Of a stretch of DNA of 64,000 nucleotides, positions 11,635 through 24,296 are shown piece by piece. Within the stretch, counting starts at the first letter, position 1. Each line of letters opens with the position of its first letter. The stretch spans positions 20,389-84,388 of the forward strand of contig NW_020290068.1 in the NCBI RefSeq assembly GCF_003144195.1, given 5' to 3'. The notes under the pieces were generated by a model. It searched no databases. It saw only the letters and a list, made by a program, of their open reading frames with translations, and was not told the DNA's origin. The DNA comes from Ceraceosorus guamensis. Its lineage: Eukaryota; Basidiomycota; Exobasidiomycetes; Ceraceosorales; Ceraceosoraceae. The position numbers and the translations under genes are program-made.

Positions 11635-14452
11635 GATTGCTGGAGAAAGGGGCGAATTTGCGCGTGTAATGCAGCTGTGTATGCTATCGCTGGCTTCTGT
11701 TGAGAGGCAGACGGATAGATGATGGTTGATGGTTGAGACACACAGAAGTCACGAGTGTTGTAGGTGTGATTGCTAGCTGTAAAGACTCGCCCCGATTATA
11801 TCGGTGTTGAGAAGAACGGGTTGTTGAGGCGGTAAAGGCAGGGGAATTTAGCGTAGTCGCCGTCACCAGTCGTGAGTCCCGAGGTCAGTCACGAGTCTTG
11901 ACTGCGCTGTGTGAGCATGTGTTCCCAAAAATGAAAGTGGCATGCAGCCATGCAGCCATGCAGCCATGCAGCAGGCAGCAGGCAGCTGCACGCGCGGGGT
12001 GGAAGCTAACGCGGGGCATGGACGGACGATGTGGAGAGAGAGAGAGTGAGTGAGATGCGGTTACAGTGTGACTGAGCCTGCGGGCACTACGACAGTGTGA
12101 GTCTCGAGTGCGGTCTCTGTTCAGACAGGGATGCGCTGAAAGTGGGGAGAGTGCGCAAGGCTGTGCTGTATGCAGTCAAGGTCAAGCTCATCTTACACGG
12201 GGACTCTGACTGTACGGTACTGAGTGACTGAGTGCGGGCCCATGGAGCTTTTGCATGCTGGTGAAAGCCACACGATTGGTGAGCTCGCGTGCCCTTGTGC
12301 ACACGCACTGGGCGCTTCACATAGGATATATGCACCCGATCCCTCTCCCGACTCCTCTCACATGCCAAATCTCGAATCAGAATCGCAGCCGCAAGTCACG
12401 AGTCTCGAATTCATCCCGCACCGCTGCAGCCAGGGTGCTACCATCGCGTATTCATCAAACTTATCCTTGCTTCACGCCTAAATTACAATGAATCGCCAAT
12501 CTGGAATCGTGATGAATCATGGATCCTGATGAGGGTGCTGTCCAATGAGTAATCTGGAATACCTCTGCTGATACACCATTCGACACTTGGAATCGAAGAT
12601 GCCTGCCACGCGGCCAAGAAACACGATTGTGCATCACGTCAGTGAACGAATGGCAATCAAAATGAAAGGTTGCAAGATGGAGAGTCGTGATGACGATTGC
12701 ATCTGTTTGTGCGCATACTCGGCACAGCACCCATCCACACCTTCACGCACACTTCGCCCCTTGCGACTATCGTCGTTGACCTACAACATCGTACATCGGC
12801 TAGTCGTCTTGAAAAAGAGTGCATTCGAGAAGTCGTGCTACAACACAGGGGCTTGCGGCGTCATCACCTTGAGCTTCCCTCTTCCCCTCTTCGAGGCAAG
12901 TTGCTATAGTCGATTCAAGTAGTCACGAGGGTGCAGTCACAGTCGTGACATTTTGCTGCGCATCGGTGGACTTGGCACGGCGAGAGCACTCTTCACTTGC
13001 GACCGCTCAAGACGATGCCAGCACAGCACGCGTGCGTGCGCTGGGATCTGTCCGAGTGGGCGGCAAGGAAAGGCGCGTTAGGGGTGGACATGAAGTCGAG
13101 AATGCCATGACTGCAAGGTAGCCTTGCCTGCGTGATGTTAACTATGGCTGGCTTATCCGAGCCCACACAGGGTCGCGCTCGCTCACTTTGCCTGGCCGTA
13201 CATCGATCTGCCAAACTTTGCCAAGCAACTTGGCCTTGGCCTTCCTGGAATGGGTTGCAAGGGGTGGCATATTCAACAATCACGATGCGATCCCCAATCT
13301 GCCTGCGAGGGCGACAACGCTTGATGATCCGCAGTGACTGTGACTCGTGATTCACACTCACACACGGACTCTATGCTGCTGTCGCCGTACGTAAATTGTG
13401 ACTCATGACTGGTCCATTCACTCTTCACGATCCGTGATGTTTGATACCTACTCCCATGAGTGGTTCTCGAGTATGTAGCTCGGTGTAGCGCGGTGTGAAC
13501 GAGGCAACGTGGTAGGAGCCAACTCCGCGGCACTCTCGGCATCGCGCATATATGTGATGGACTTGGAATCGGATCCATGGCATGATTGCATGGTAAATCC
13601 AAAATTGTGCCGTGACGGCGCTTTAGCAGTTAGCAGTTGAGTGAGTGAGTCACAGTCGTCAGTCAAGAGTTAATCGTGAATTCAGGGTCACCCCCAGCAT
13701 GCATGCGGCGTGACGATGGCCGTGCACAGCACAGCGGCCACATGATGTACTGGCATGCATGCATGCACGCAGCAGAGGTGAATTGAGTCGTGAGTGGAGA
13801 AATTAGCGCGCAAACAACTCGACCGCATCCGCGGAGCAGCAGTTTGAGTGTGAGTGTGAGTGTGACGGGCAGTCAAGACTTCCAGCATGTGGCTGTGTGC
13901 GCGATGATGCTGAAGACGCATATATCCACCCACCCACTTGCCGCTGATGTACAGTCAGTCACGAGTCAAAAGTCTTGAGTATAGGCGGGCCATTCGTGAT
14001 TCGCCATTGTGTGATTCTACGAAGACGTATATGGTATGTCGAAGGCTCTGCAGACAGTCAAGAGGGTCACTCAGCTGCGCGTTTCCGCTTCCAGAGAATC
14101 ACCACAATCGTACCGCGCACTATCGTGGGCTCCATATTGATGGCGTGCCTACTCGACTCTACTCCAGTACTTGCGCTCAAACAACCTCGATTGCGGCTCG
14201 CCCTGCGTGCAGCTTCGGCGTGCTAGTTCAAGTCTGCCAGCTCAGCTGAGCTGCTTCCTCCACACGACCACTCGTACTCCGCGCTTCCATCGGCTGATGG
14301 AAGCTGAAGGCATTCATCCTCAAATCACACCTTTGTATGTCAGCTCGCGCTTTGCCTAGACTGGATCGCACACCTCAAGCGTCTCCCACGCATACAGCCT
14401 GGCGTCGTCACTCTCCCCGCGTCCAATCTAGCGACAATCACTGCTCTCAACC
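11635..14452. other. Gene-free spacer upstream of the SMP/C2 gene
   Basis: About 2.8 kb without a recognisable gene. It carries CAGCCATG repeats (11945-11975), short GA runs, GAGTGT repeats (about 13840-13865), many TCACGAGTC/GTGAATC-type motifs (11865-11901, 12395, 12921-12950, 13790, 13950-13980) and two CATGCATGC tracts near 13690 and 13755. The final 100-200 bases should include the promoter of the next gene. Confidence 0.45.
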
Positions 14453-17400
14453 ATGAGTGCGAGCAAGGAGGGGCACACGACGCCCGACAGAAGTGATGGA
14501 GACCTCGCTCCCTCTTCGCCTGCCCCACCACTGTCCGCACGCTCGACCGGCGAACAGAGCGCCTCTGCAGCATCCATCCGCACCAATGCGACTGCCTCCA
14601 CCAAAGCGCGTCGAGCCTTGTCCGGCTTCAAGTCCCGCTTCGCCTCCTCCAACAGACGCCATCGGCACACTGAGAGCGCTCCTCCGGAATCCTTTGAGCG
14701 TCTAGCGGCAGAAGATGAGCGGGAGCAAGAGGGCATCCCACACGCGGACTCTGCCACGCAGACCACCACCGTGCAGAGGGAAGGGAGCGTGAGGAGGAGA
14801 AAGCCATCGCTTCAATCCATCAAGTCTCTCGCTCGCAGAACATCCTCTGTCGGCAATGGTAATCGATCCAGCGCTCACTCACATCAAGAGGACGATGCAC
14901 CGCCCCTGCCAGAAAAGTCTCTCGATGCTGCCGCCTACGATCTGGATACGGGCAACGCCCAAGCGATGGAAAAGGTCAGCAACAACGTTCAACGAGCTCC
15001 CAGCGCAGCGACTCGACTTCACAGCTACTCTCATCATGCGAGTCCTCCAGACTCAGGGTCAAGCAAGTGGAAGGACCCGCTTGCATCTCAGCGAGGTCTC
15101 ATCCTGCGGGCTGTTCTGATCACAGCGATCGCTGCTCAAGTTTCAGCCTGGCTGCTCCACTGGTCCGTGGGCATCATAGCTGCAGCCATTGGTGCTCACG
15201 TATCGCTTAAGTTGTTCGAGAGAGCTGGGAAGGATATGGCATGGGAGAGGGAGGCAGAAGAGAGAAGAAAGGTGAGCTGAGTCGACGTGACAGATACTGT
15301 AGACGAGTCGGCCAACTCAGAACTCAGCATCACACCCACCAGTCGGCCAAGCAGGCACACCCAGAAACTGCAGAATGGGTCAATCACCTCCTCGCTACTG
15401 TCTGGCCACTCATATCAGGTACGTACAGCCGCCTCGCTCGATGAACGCTGCTAGCTGATTGATCGACTTTCTACGCTTTGCCGCTGCCAGCCGAGTATTT
15501 TGTACCGTTCATCGATCTTTTGGAGGACGCTCTGATGCAGCAGGTTCCGGGCATAGTGCACGGGTGTCGTGTGGAAGGCTTGGATCAGGGCACCATACCT
15601 CTTCGTATCGTCGATTTCAAGCGCTTGCCGGACGATGATGAGAGCTTTTCACAAAGCGAGACGACCAGCAAGAGCGCGCGTAAACAGGAGACGCTCGAGG
15701 AGGATCGCACACAGCAGCACGACGCACCAGCGCTCGATGTTGGTGACTTTGTCAATCTGGAAGGTGCGTTGCGGGGGGCGGCAAAGTGCAGCACGCCAAA
15801 ACCAAGCCGTATATTCAATGATGCCGACCATCTCTTCTTGCAGTTTCATTCGCGTATCGCGGCCCGCAAGCACGTAGACGCAAAGCTCAAAGCAATAAAG
15901 TGGAGGGCCTTGATACCCCAACAGACGCTCATCGTGGCGTCAACGATGGAAACGAAGATGATGACTCCACCGGTATAGAGCAGATACATCTACTGTTGTA
16001 CATGGCCATCGGCTTGCAGAAGATTGCGGCAGTCCAGGTGCCAGTCTGGATAGAGATGCTCGGTATCGAGGGCAAAATGCGTGTCCGGTTGCAAATGACG
16101 CCTGCCGCACCTTTCGTCAAACACGTCGCTTTCTGCTTTGTCGACAAACCTCGCATCGAGATCTCGGCCAAGCCCTTGAGCAAGCGAATGGTCATCGACG
16201 CGATGAACTTGCCACTGATATCTAGCTACGTCCTGCACTCCATTGAGCGCGTCATCAAAGATTTTATCGCGCCTCAGAGCTACACCGTCGATGTGGGGTC
16301 TCTCTTGGGCGCTGGCGATGGCCCTCAAAACATCTACGCACTCGGCGTCATGGCGGTGGTTCTGCACCGCGCAAATGGCCTCGCAGCCGCGGATGTGGGA
16401 GGCACGTCGGACCCCTACGTCGGCATATCATTCGCACGGGCGGGTAAGCCACTATACCTCAGTCGCGTCATGGCGCGCACCAAGAACCCAGTGTGGGGGG
16501 AGACGAGCTTCCTTCTCGTTGGGCCTGATGAGGTGCGAGACCACGAGCGACTTCGTCTCGCTGTGTACGACGCGGACCGATTCAGCGCGGATGACGAGCT
16601 CGGTCACGTTGATGTGTCCATCTCGCGGCTCATTCGACGAAGTTTGAACAGGCCTGGCCAGCCAGGGCATGTCAGCTTCCTCGAACATCGACAGGACGAT
16701 CTCGCTCCTGCCCGTCGAGGCGCTTCGGTTCAGGGCTCGCTCAACTATAGCGTGGGATTCTTCCGCCTGGCTCAGCCTGCCTCCGGTCACCGCGCAACCC
16801 GCACGCATCTGCTCCAGCAGGCAGCCAATAAAGCGAACTCGCCGGCAGAATCCTCTCCAGGACCGCCCAGCGCAAGCACGCCACACGAGACAGCAGGTGT
16901 GGGCACTCAAAGTGCTACGAGTGAAGCTGACAAGCTAGATGTCGCAGCGAGCCATGAGGCGCTGCCTCTCTCCCAGTACTACACAGGCTTCGACCGCTTC
17001 ATGAATAGCCTTGGCTTCCCTCTCGATGCCGAGCTGATGAAACAACGCGCTGAGCGGCACCAACGCATAGCAAAGCTTACTCGAATGATTGCTGGCGACG
17101 CAGAAGCAACTTCGGCACCCCCCGAGCCCGAGTGGCCATCCGGAATCCTTGCATTTCACATCCATTCCATCGATGGTCTCGAGGCGCAAAGCTCTTCAAG
17201 CACGTACAGCAGCAATTCCAAGAGGCTCGCACCAAAGACACGCTACACTGGAAACGAAGAGGCTACTGGCAAAGCTGCACCCAAATTCCCAAGCTCGTAC
17301 GTCCAAGTGCTGATCAACGACGAAGCAGTGTTCCGCACTCGAACCAAAGCCCTTGATCCTCGCCCATTCATCAACGCTGGGACGGAGCGCTGGATTGCGG

Positions 17401-18947
17401 ACTGGCGAAAAGCACGGATCGACTTTGTCGTACGAGACCAGCGCATGCGAGAGTCTGATCCCATTCTAGGATTGGTCGGTCTTCGTGTAGCCGATGTGCT
17501 CCAAAGCAGCAGTCGAAGCTCAGGAGCGTGGTACACGTTGACCGGCGGGCTAGGCTTCGGAAAGATTCGCATCACTTTGGTCTGGCGCTCCGTCGAGTTG
17601 AGCGCCCCCCGCCCCTTGGCTGGCTGGAATGTGGGCGTTGTCGAAGTCTCTGCCGCTCGCGTACACGGCATCAAACGGGCAGATCTCGACATTGATCGCG
17701 CTGCGCACCTTTACTTTGAGACGGTTGGGGGCACAGCGGAGACGGACGATGTCGAGGCTCATAGTGACAGCGACCAACTGGGTTTCGAATTCCCTCTCAA
17801 GAGCCCTTTGCGCATCGCAGTGCGGCAAAGGTACCCGAGCTTCCTATACGTGCATCTGCGCAGCGATTCGCGTGTGCCGGGCAGGAAGTACAAGCATGCG
17901 TATGCCCTCACGCCGCTCAATCGCATCGCAGACGACACGCCCCTTGTGCAGCGCCTGCCTCTCTATTCTGCCGCGGAATGGCCAAAATTGGAGCAACATG
18001 CGCTGGGTGCGTTCTCCGCTACCGAAGTGCCTCCAGACAAGGGCAAGCTCAGACCCGTCCTCGAAGAAATGTGCACCGCCGCGAAAGATGGTGCAGGAGA
18101 TGATCACGAGCTCGTGGAAGGCTTGAAACTGGTGGGCCATCTCGACCTCGCATTTGTCTACCACAGCGGGATCGCTCCAGAGCATAAGGCGCTCACAGCC
18201 GGCGACCAGGAGATGCGTTTCGCTTTCGAGTGCTACCTCGCGTCCAGCGATGCTGGCGAGCGAGACAAGCCCAAGTCCCTTTCTGAGCAGGTTCGGCGAA
18301 CAATGTCTGCCAAGCAAACTCAAGGTCCTTTGCCTGAGCGAATCTCGAGCGACAGCAGTCTGGATAAGGTCACAGGTCCACTTCGAGATCCTTCACCAAA
18401 GGCTTCAAAGGCTGCAAGTGCCGCCAACAAGAGAATGTCCATGCCTCCGGACTCGCTACGCGTCGACACCGCTGTGAACGGCGAGGGCAGCAATTCTCTC
18501 CACAAGCGGTCGGTCTCGGTACCCGTCGCGGAAGGCAAAGGCAAAGGGCGCAACGAAGCACAGGAAGAGGTCGATGAAGATGCTTTGTACGAGGAGGAAG
18601 CAGAGGCGGCGCAGTCTGACGAAGAGTGGGACAGGTCTAGAGACTCTGCAATGGACTTTGACGATGACCCCACCAGCCCAGAGGGCAGACGAGCTAAGCA
18701 GAGATCCCTAGCGAGGCAACACAAGGGTGTGGCTCAAGTCAAGGGCGTTCGTTCTTTGATGTGGATCAAACAGAATGCAGAAGACGGCATCGGCAGAATC
18801 AAGGTGAGCCAGCAGGCGCGATGCGATTTAGGATAGCGGAGAGCTGATCATTCCGTCATTTGCGCACCGGTACCCTCATAGCGAGTCACAGGAGAACAGC
18901 GCAAGCGCGTCCCCAAGATGGAAAGTGAGGGTGTTTCTCACTTCTAG
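14453..18947 (+). CDS. Mug190/tricalbin-like SMP and C2 domain protein
   Basis: Proteins of this type sit in the ER membrane, bind lipid through an SMP domain and tether ER to other membranes with C2 domains. Five exons (14453-15271, 15343-15418, 15491-15763, 15844-18803, 18900-18947) encode 1391 residues. Order: disordered Ser/Arg-rich N-terminus; a hydrophobic hairpin near 217-255 (ILRAVLITAIAAQVSAWLL and WSVGIIAAAIGAHVSLKLF); SMP domain about 295-545 (AEYFVPFIDLLEDAL, HLLLYMAIGLQKIAAVQVPV, MNLPLISSYV); C2A about 555-680 with calcium-type acidic loops (GGTSDPYV, YDADRFSADDELG); two further diverged C2-like regions near 825-930 and 985-1100; an acidic, Ser-rich linker; and a basic end. The last exon is tiny: splicing at 18900 gives RKRVPKMESEGVSHF, resembling ends of this family, whereas reading through intron 4 stops after ten codons. 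Confidence 0.9.
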
Positions 18948-19219
18948 TTCGCATGTACATTTGCGACTTGATAATGGCGTTTGAGGAAACAATGCCGCAA
19001 GCCACGCAAGTCCCTTGCGCAAAGATCCTTTGTCCCGCAAGATCCCCCCAACAGATCTGCTCTGAAATCAGCTCTTATACCTGCCGCCCGCGTCATGAGC
19101 AATGAGCAGCAACGACACTCGTGACTCTCATGGCTTCGTGAATGGGCTGTGCATCTGAATTTGCAACTTGAATGATTTCTTGTCGTGCGCCGGCTTCCTC
19201 ATACGCAATGCAGACACTA

Positions 19220-20455
19220 TCATGGACGTATTGTTGGGGAGTCGTGCCGTTTCTCATCACCTGCACCTCGTTGCTGCGCAGCTGCGGAGCCGCCAATTCC
19301 CTTCGCCGCCTCGAGCAATTTCGCAAGTTCACCCTTCTCTATGCTTGCTTGAGTCTGTAGTCGCGCTCTATTAAGATCAACCACCGTCTGTGCTGAGAGG
19401 GAAAACGATTGCGCCAGCCTGTCAACGTGCCGCGCCTGAAGCACCATCGCCGCTTGGGACTGTGATACTCCAGTGGACTTTGAACCGACAGAACTGGAGG
19501 CGGCGCTCCCCTTCGCGTCATAGATACCCAATCCTACTGTTTGTGCTGCTGGCGTTTGTGCTGCTGCTGTAAAGATGGTGTCCATTTCTTGAGAAGGAAC
19601 CGGCCGAATGGCATCCAGCTCTAATAATTGCGAGAGATAAGACGACGACTGGAATGCTGCAACGGGCGGGTGTGGGGTCATCAGCATCTTGTCGAGCGAG
19701 CAGTAGAGGTAGCACGAGACTTACCCCGCCAGTGGCTGAAAGCTCTCCAGACGAGGTAGAAGAAAGGCAGATTGGGTATGATTGGGACCAAGGCGAAAGG
19801 GATAGTGATAGGCATTCCTATCAAACACCAGATGAGCCGAGACCGGTGGTGCGGGGTGCGATGCTTGGTCATCTTTCTCAGCGCTGCAATGAGGACTGGG
19901 CCTTGAAGATACGTGGCTGGATACAGCAGCTGAATCTAGTCGAGCGCGTTACCGATCGCGCGCACGCGGAAGGGCCGTGGTTGAGCGATTTGTGGATATG
20001 CCAAGATGGCACGCAAACGCCCAAGGGCAACAAAGAGTCCCACTCACCTCCGCGGCGCCTTCCGCTGCCGACTGACTCGCTGAAGCCTCCCGCTTGCTCC
20101 GGATCTCTGACAAAACAGGCCCTGCTTGAGGATCGACGCCTTTCAGCGCCCACTCCTCGTACTCTATCCTGTCCATCAAACTCTCTCCAGCTCTGTACGT
20201 CCGCCTCTTCCAGTCGAAAGTCGACTTGGCACCTGGCTCATTGAGGGAAAGCCAGTAGTTGGAAGCTTTGTTGAGCAGTCGGGTTGCGAGCGGCAGTTGC
20301 TGTGGCTTCTCATTGCCTTTACCTGGCGCCGAGACAGGTGCTGCAGCTGCATTGCGCGCGATTGCCGAAGAGGGTGGAAGGGGTGCGGAAACAAAGGTGG
20401 AGACAGCGGATGCCGTAGGGCTAGCACGGGCAAGCGGAACAGCCAAGAGTCTCAT
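19220..20455 (-). CDS. Mitochondrial K+/H+ exchange-related protein (Mit_KHE1 family)
   Basis: Yeast relatives are inner-membrane proteins linked to mitochondrial potassium/proton exchange and volume control. Exons 20455-20048, 19929-19725 and 19656-19220 give 349 residues. The first 60 residues are an Ala/Pro/Ser-rich presequence-like region. The family core follows: NYWLSLNEPGAKSTFDWKRR, YRAGESLMDRIEYEEWALKG, then LLYPATYLQ after intron 1 and a hydrophobic block PITIPFALVPIIPNLPFFYL ending in FSHWR. The C-terminal third is Ala/Gln/Ser-rich and less conserved, so the 3' end is less certain than the rest. Intron phases 0 and 1 rebuild continuous family motifs. Confidence 0.87.
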
Positions 20456-22330
20456 GCTTGGGCGGTGTGTGAGCTGTCTGTCTTGTCTTCTTCGACTTAA
20501 GGGGGATCCAGGTGGGTTAATGAAATGCCGCGTGGGATTTTGACCGCGATGCCGACCCTCGTCTATGTCGTGACTTGGAGATGTAGTGGTGGTGGAAGCG
20601 AACGTGGCGGTGCTGGAAGAATTCGATTGGAAGACGCGTTCAGCCACGCGCGGCGTGCCGACTTCCTGCATACGCGTGCACCAGCGCAGAGGCATCAAGC
20701 AAAAGCCGGTATTGCTTGCTCATCATGGTCACATAGCAGCCCCGGCGACTGCCCATTGCAGGTCTGGAGAGGGCCTTTGATGCTGTTGATATCGCAAGGC
20801 AATGTGAATCGTCAACACGGAGCGACCCGTTGAAAATTCGATGTGTGCACCGCAACAGTCCTGATTGGGAGGAGATGCAGTGATGTTCGACTGACAGTGC
20901 TCCTTTTGTCAAGGTGGAGGTACATGTGAGCGTGGTGCCAACTGTGTTGTGAGCACAAAACCCTCACACGCCGGCAAACACGCGCGCAAACAGCAACAAC
21001 CGTCTCTGTCGCTCTAGTGGAAGCATCAGCACAAGGAGAAAGCATTCAGAAAATCACATGATGCGTCTCATTTTGTCCTATGAGAGGTTCACCACGCATC
21101 AGTGCTGGGTCATGAATCCCCTTCGCATCCGCAGCAATCAAATGCTGGTAATACACGTCCAAGGGATGAACCGATGCATCTCCACAGGAGGGCACACCGT
21201 GCGCGTCAAACTTCTCTTGGCCTGCGCTGCCCCGCTTGACGCCTGCGCACGCCCGGAGCAGTGCGATTGAATCATCGCTGGCACTGGCACATGGCATGCC
21301 ATAGTAATTTGAATAGGCAATTGTGAGACACATCAAGCTCAACAAAAGAGGCAAGTACCATATACAAGACCAAAGTTGCAGGGCAAAACACCTCACTTGA
21401 TTCTCTCAAAAAGTCCACAGCAACCTAAAGACCTGCTCGTCCACAGCGCCATCCAGAACACCAACGATGCGTGCGCGGGAATGCAAGTGCTGCATCTCTT
21501 GGCGGGACAAGATGATCTCCAAACCAAAATTGCCTTGCACAAATTGCTGCACCGCTGCCAGGTGTTGGGAGAACCCTTGCCAGCTGTCTGAAAAGTCTCA
21601 CACAATCGACAACATCGAAGGACTGATACATTAATTCCATTGCTTTTGGATGGCGTGTCCAGCAAGGCGGGGTTGCGATGACACGGAGGGTTCCTGTCAA
21701 GATCAAACGTAGAAGACTCAGATGCGGCGACCATAACGTTTGGACTCTTTTTGCTTCCAACTCACTTCCAGCAGTAGCTCAGCTACGGCAACGCATGGGT
21801 GCATGTCTGCTGTCCGGCAGCTCCACGACCCGGTATTCCTCGTTGAGCTCAAAGTCTCCATCCACATCCTTGTCCACCATCACAAACTTGCCCAAGAGAG
21901 ACTCTGCCTTGTGGAGCTTGTGCCAGCCTAGTCCACAAAGCCAGTTGCAAACACAAGCATTGTTCCTGTTCCCTGTCCCTGTTTTCTTCACGCTCTCCAT
22001 GCTCTTTCCCTTCTCCAGCAGCATCTTGGCTTCCTCCACAGAGAGCTCTGCTGCAAGGTACGAGCAGGTAGCGGGCACATCATGCTCTGCTATGAAGGCA
22101 TTGGCATCCATGGCACCTTCCAGCTCCTTAGGAATTGTTCCAATAGCTTGGCAGCTATTCAGGGCTTTGTGGAAACACAGAGCCTTGCTAGAAGGCTCCA
22201 TCTTTGCCAAGATCTTGACGGCGTTCTGACAACATCCAGAGCCCAAGAAGATGCTGATCAATCTTGAGTGCTCAATCATGAATGATTGATGAATGCGCAC
22301 ACTGAGGCCAGGGGTATCGCAAAGACGCCT

Positions 22331-22486
22331 AGACGCTACTACAAAGACCTCTCCTCTGACAACAATGTCTTCGCCTTTGACGCAGATGGCAATCCAAATC
22401 CATTCATGCAACTTCAACAAAAGAAGGCTGCCAAAGCACCCCAGTTAAGGTGATCGTGGTCTTCGGTTGGCAGCTGGGCCAATAGT
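22331..22486. repeat. Diverged duplicated segment, copy 1
   Basis: On the plus strand this reads TPRRYYKDLSSDNN, then DADGNPNPF and QQKKAAKAP, followed by WSSVGSWANSA after a stop. It pairs with the segment about 510 bases to the right. On the minus strand both copies also share a TEDH-containing stretch (LPTEDHDHL here), so the coding strand cannot be settled by eye. Confidence 0.45.
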
Positions 22487-22837
22487 GCCAACAAGTTGTC
22501 CAGCATTGTTGGTCTCGGGCAGCAATTGCCCTTGACTCTCTGGCATTCTGTGCCAGAACCCTAACCCTGAGTCATAAGCAAAAGAGTCCAGTGGTTGCGC
22601 CCCTTTACTGCTTTTTTGATCATCGCGATGGGCTTATCAACAAGCGCAACTACTTGTGCATTATGCCCACCATAAATGCCCCCAAGCAGAAGCGCCACTT
22701 TGCACACCTGGTCAAGGAGATGGAGAAGAGCAAGCAAGCAAGCAACTGTGCCCCATGCAGTGACATTTTACAAGCGCTGACCCAATCACACACAGTCCTT
22801 CAATGCCCATGTTGAAGCACTCAGCATTGCAAAGCTG

Positions 22838-22995
22838 CCCAGAAGCACCTTTGAAGACCTCAGCAAAGACAACAACAACCACAGCTGCAACAAGCACGGC
22901 AACCCACTGCCATTTCCTTGCCTCAGGCGCAAGAAGCCAGGTGCTGCTGACATGAGCTGATTGTGGTCTTCAGTAAGCTCTTTTGCCAATGCTGG
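22838..22995. repeat. Diverged duplicated segment, copy 2
   Basis: The plus-strand reading is LPRSTFEDLSKDNNN, then KHGNPLPF and RRKKPGAADMS, a stop, then LWSSVSSFANAG. It parallels copy 1 in order and spacing at roughly half-identical amino acids. The minus-strand reading gives ELTEDHNQL against LPTEDHDHL in copy 1. It looks like an old tandem duplication. Confidence 0.45.
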
Positions 22996-23732
22996 ACCTG
23001 GTGAGCGAGTCCGGTAATCGAAGAGAGCAAAGTCTCACTTGGTGAAGGGGGAGCGCAAATTCCAAACAGCCTCCTCAAGATCAACAGGTGGCTGCTCACC
23101 TCGCCTAGCCAGCTCACATGCTTGGTGATCAGCCACTTGGTGGATTCCAATGCATGCGCTTGCTGCTTGGCGAGGATGGCATTGCACAGCTCTGACACCA
23201 TCGTCAGCATTGGAGACAGGACTTCAGAGCAGAGAGAGGCCTCCCTGTTCCAGCTGCGGGTGCTGGGGCCACGTCATGAGACGACCACTTTAGCTGATAC
23301 ACTGTGCTAACCATGCCGTTGCGCACACGTACTGGTACATGCATGAGGACAACTCTTTGCGCCCCTTTGTTTGCTGAAAGTGTCCAGACACTTGCAGTTC
23401 AGTCAATGTTTAGAAGCAAGAAGGGAACTGGCTTTGGCCCTCCAGGTGAGCTAGCATGCAAAGCTTGCTGTGCTCATCCACAATTGTACATGCTCACTTT
23501 TGACTGTCATCTTGCGCGCATGCATGCAGACTCTGCTCTGCAGGCCTGATTTGGAAGTTGGAGCTTTTGGGCACTGTGACCAGCTAGGGAGCTCAATTGC
23601 AGTCATACAAAGGTGTGTCTGCTTCCTCCAACCCACTCCAAGTCACCTTTTGTTCTTCAACCAAAGGCTGCAGCCTAACAATGAATACTGAATGTGAATG
23701 TCACCCTCAAGGAGTGGTGTTCTAAGGCCACG

Positions 23733-24075
23733 TCAATACTTGTTGTTGCCTGACAAACAGCTGCTTGAGTGGCAATTTGCTTTTTGAGAACCCTTTTTTT
23801 GTGTTTTGAGGTGCTCATTTTGCGTTTCGAGTTGCTTGAAGGCCTCCTGTTTCTCTGCAAGTTTCCTTGAGAGCGCGTTGTTCCTGCGCTGTAGTCTCTC
23901 GTTGTTCCCCACAAGGTTGGTGTTTTTTTTGTTTGGGATCATCTTGTTCCTTGGTCAAATCATTCAGACGCTTCTCACCCTCGCTGCGGGGGTTGATCTG
24001 CAAGGTTGATGAGGTCAGTGCTCGATTTATGAAATCCCTCAGCTTTGAGTTGCAGTGGAAACTAACGAGGGACAC
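23733..24075 (-). pseudogene. Coiled-coil fragment, frame-broken
   Basis: Two overlapping minus-strand frames share this interval. One reads INPRSEGEKRLNDLTKEQDD and the other NNERLQRRNNALSRKLAEKQ, continuing into Glu/Gln/Lys-rich heptads. Each is protein-like on its own side, and they join only by a frame change near 23940-23950, as expected of a coding sequence broken by an indel or of a very short intron. The partner and family are unknown. Confidence 0.3.
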
Positions 24076-24177
24076 GGTCCATCATAAAATCGTCGAGAGT
24101 ATGATGCGCAGAAGAGAAGGGACGCTCTGTGGTGGAAGAAGAGGGGCACGGTCCATCATAGAATCGTCGAGAGTATG
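24073..24177. repeat. Direct repeat pair, 31 bp, 74 bp apart
   Basis: The sequence starting CACGGTCCATCATAAAATCG at 24073-24103 recurs at 24147-24177 with a single A/G difference. Such recent similarity stands out inside otherwise decayed DNA. It may be a small tandem duplication of a 74-base unit that has partly diverged. Confidence 0.75.
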
Positions 24178-24296
24178 CAATCACTGATTGCTTGCACCTA
24201 AGAGGAGGGAATGGCGATGGATTGCCGTTGTCATTGCCTCTGTTGTGGTCGTTGATGTCGCTAAGGTCTCTGAGGTCTTTGTGCCTTGCGGGCTGA

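Noticed and set aside
21678-22420. Overlapping open frames on both strands (plus 183 codons, minus 213 codons)
   Set aside because: Neither has a recognisable domain or a clear start context, and the strand of the nearby duplicated segments is ambiguous. They are described only as part of the gene-poor island.
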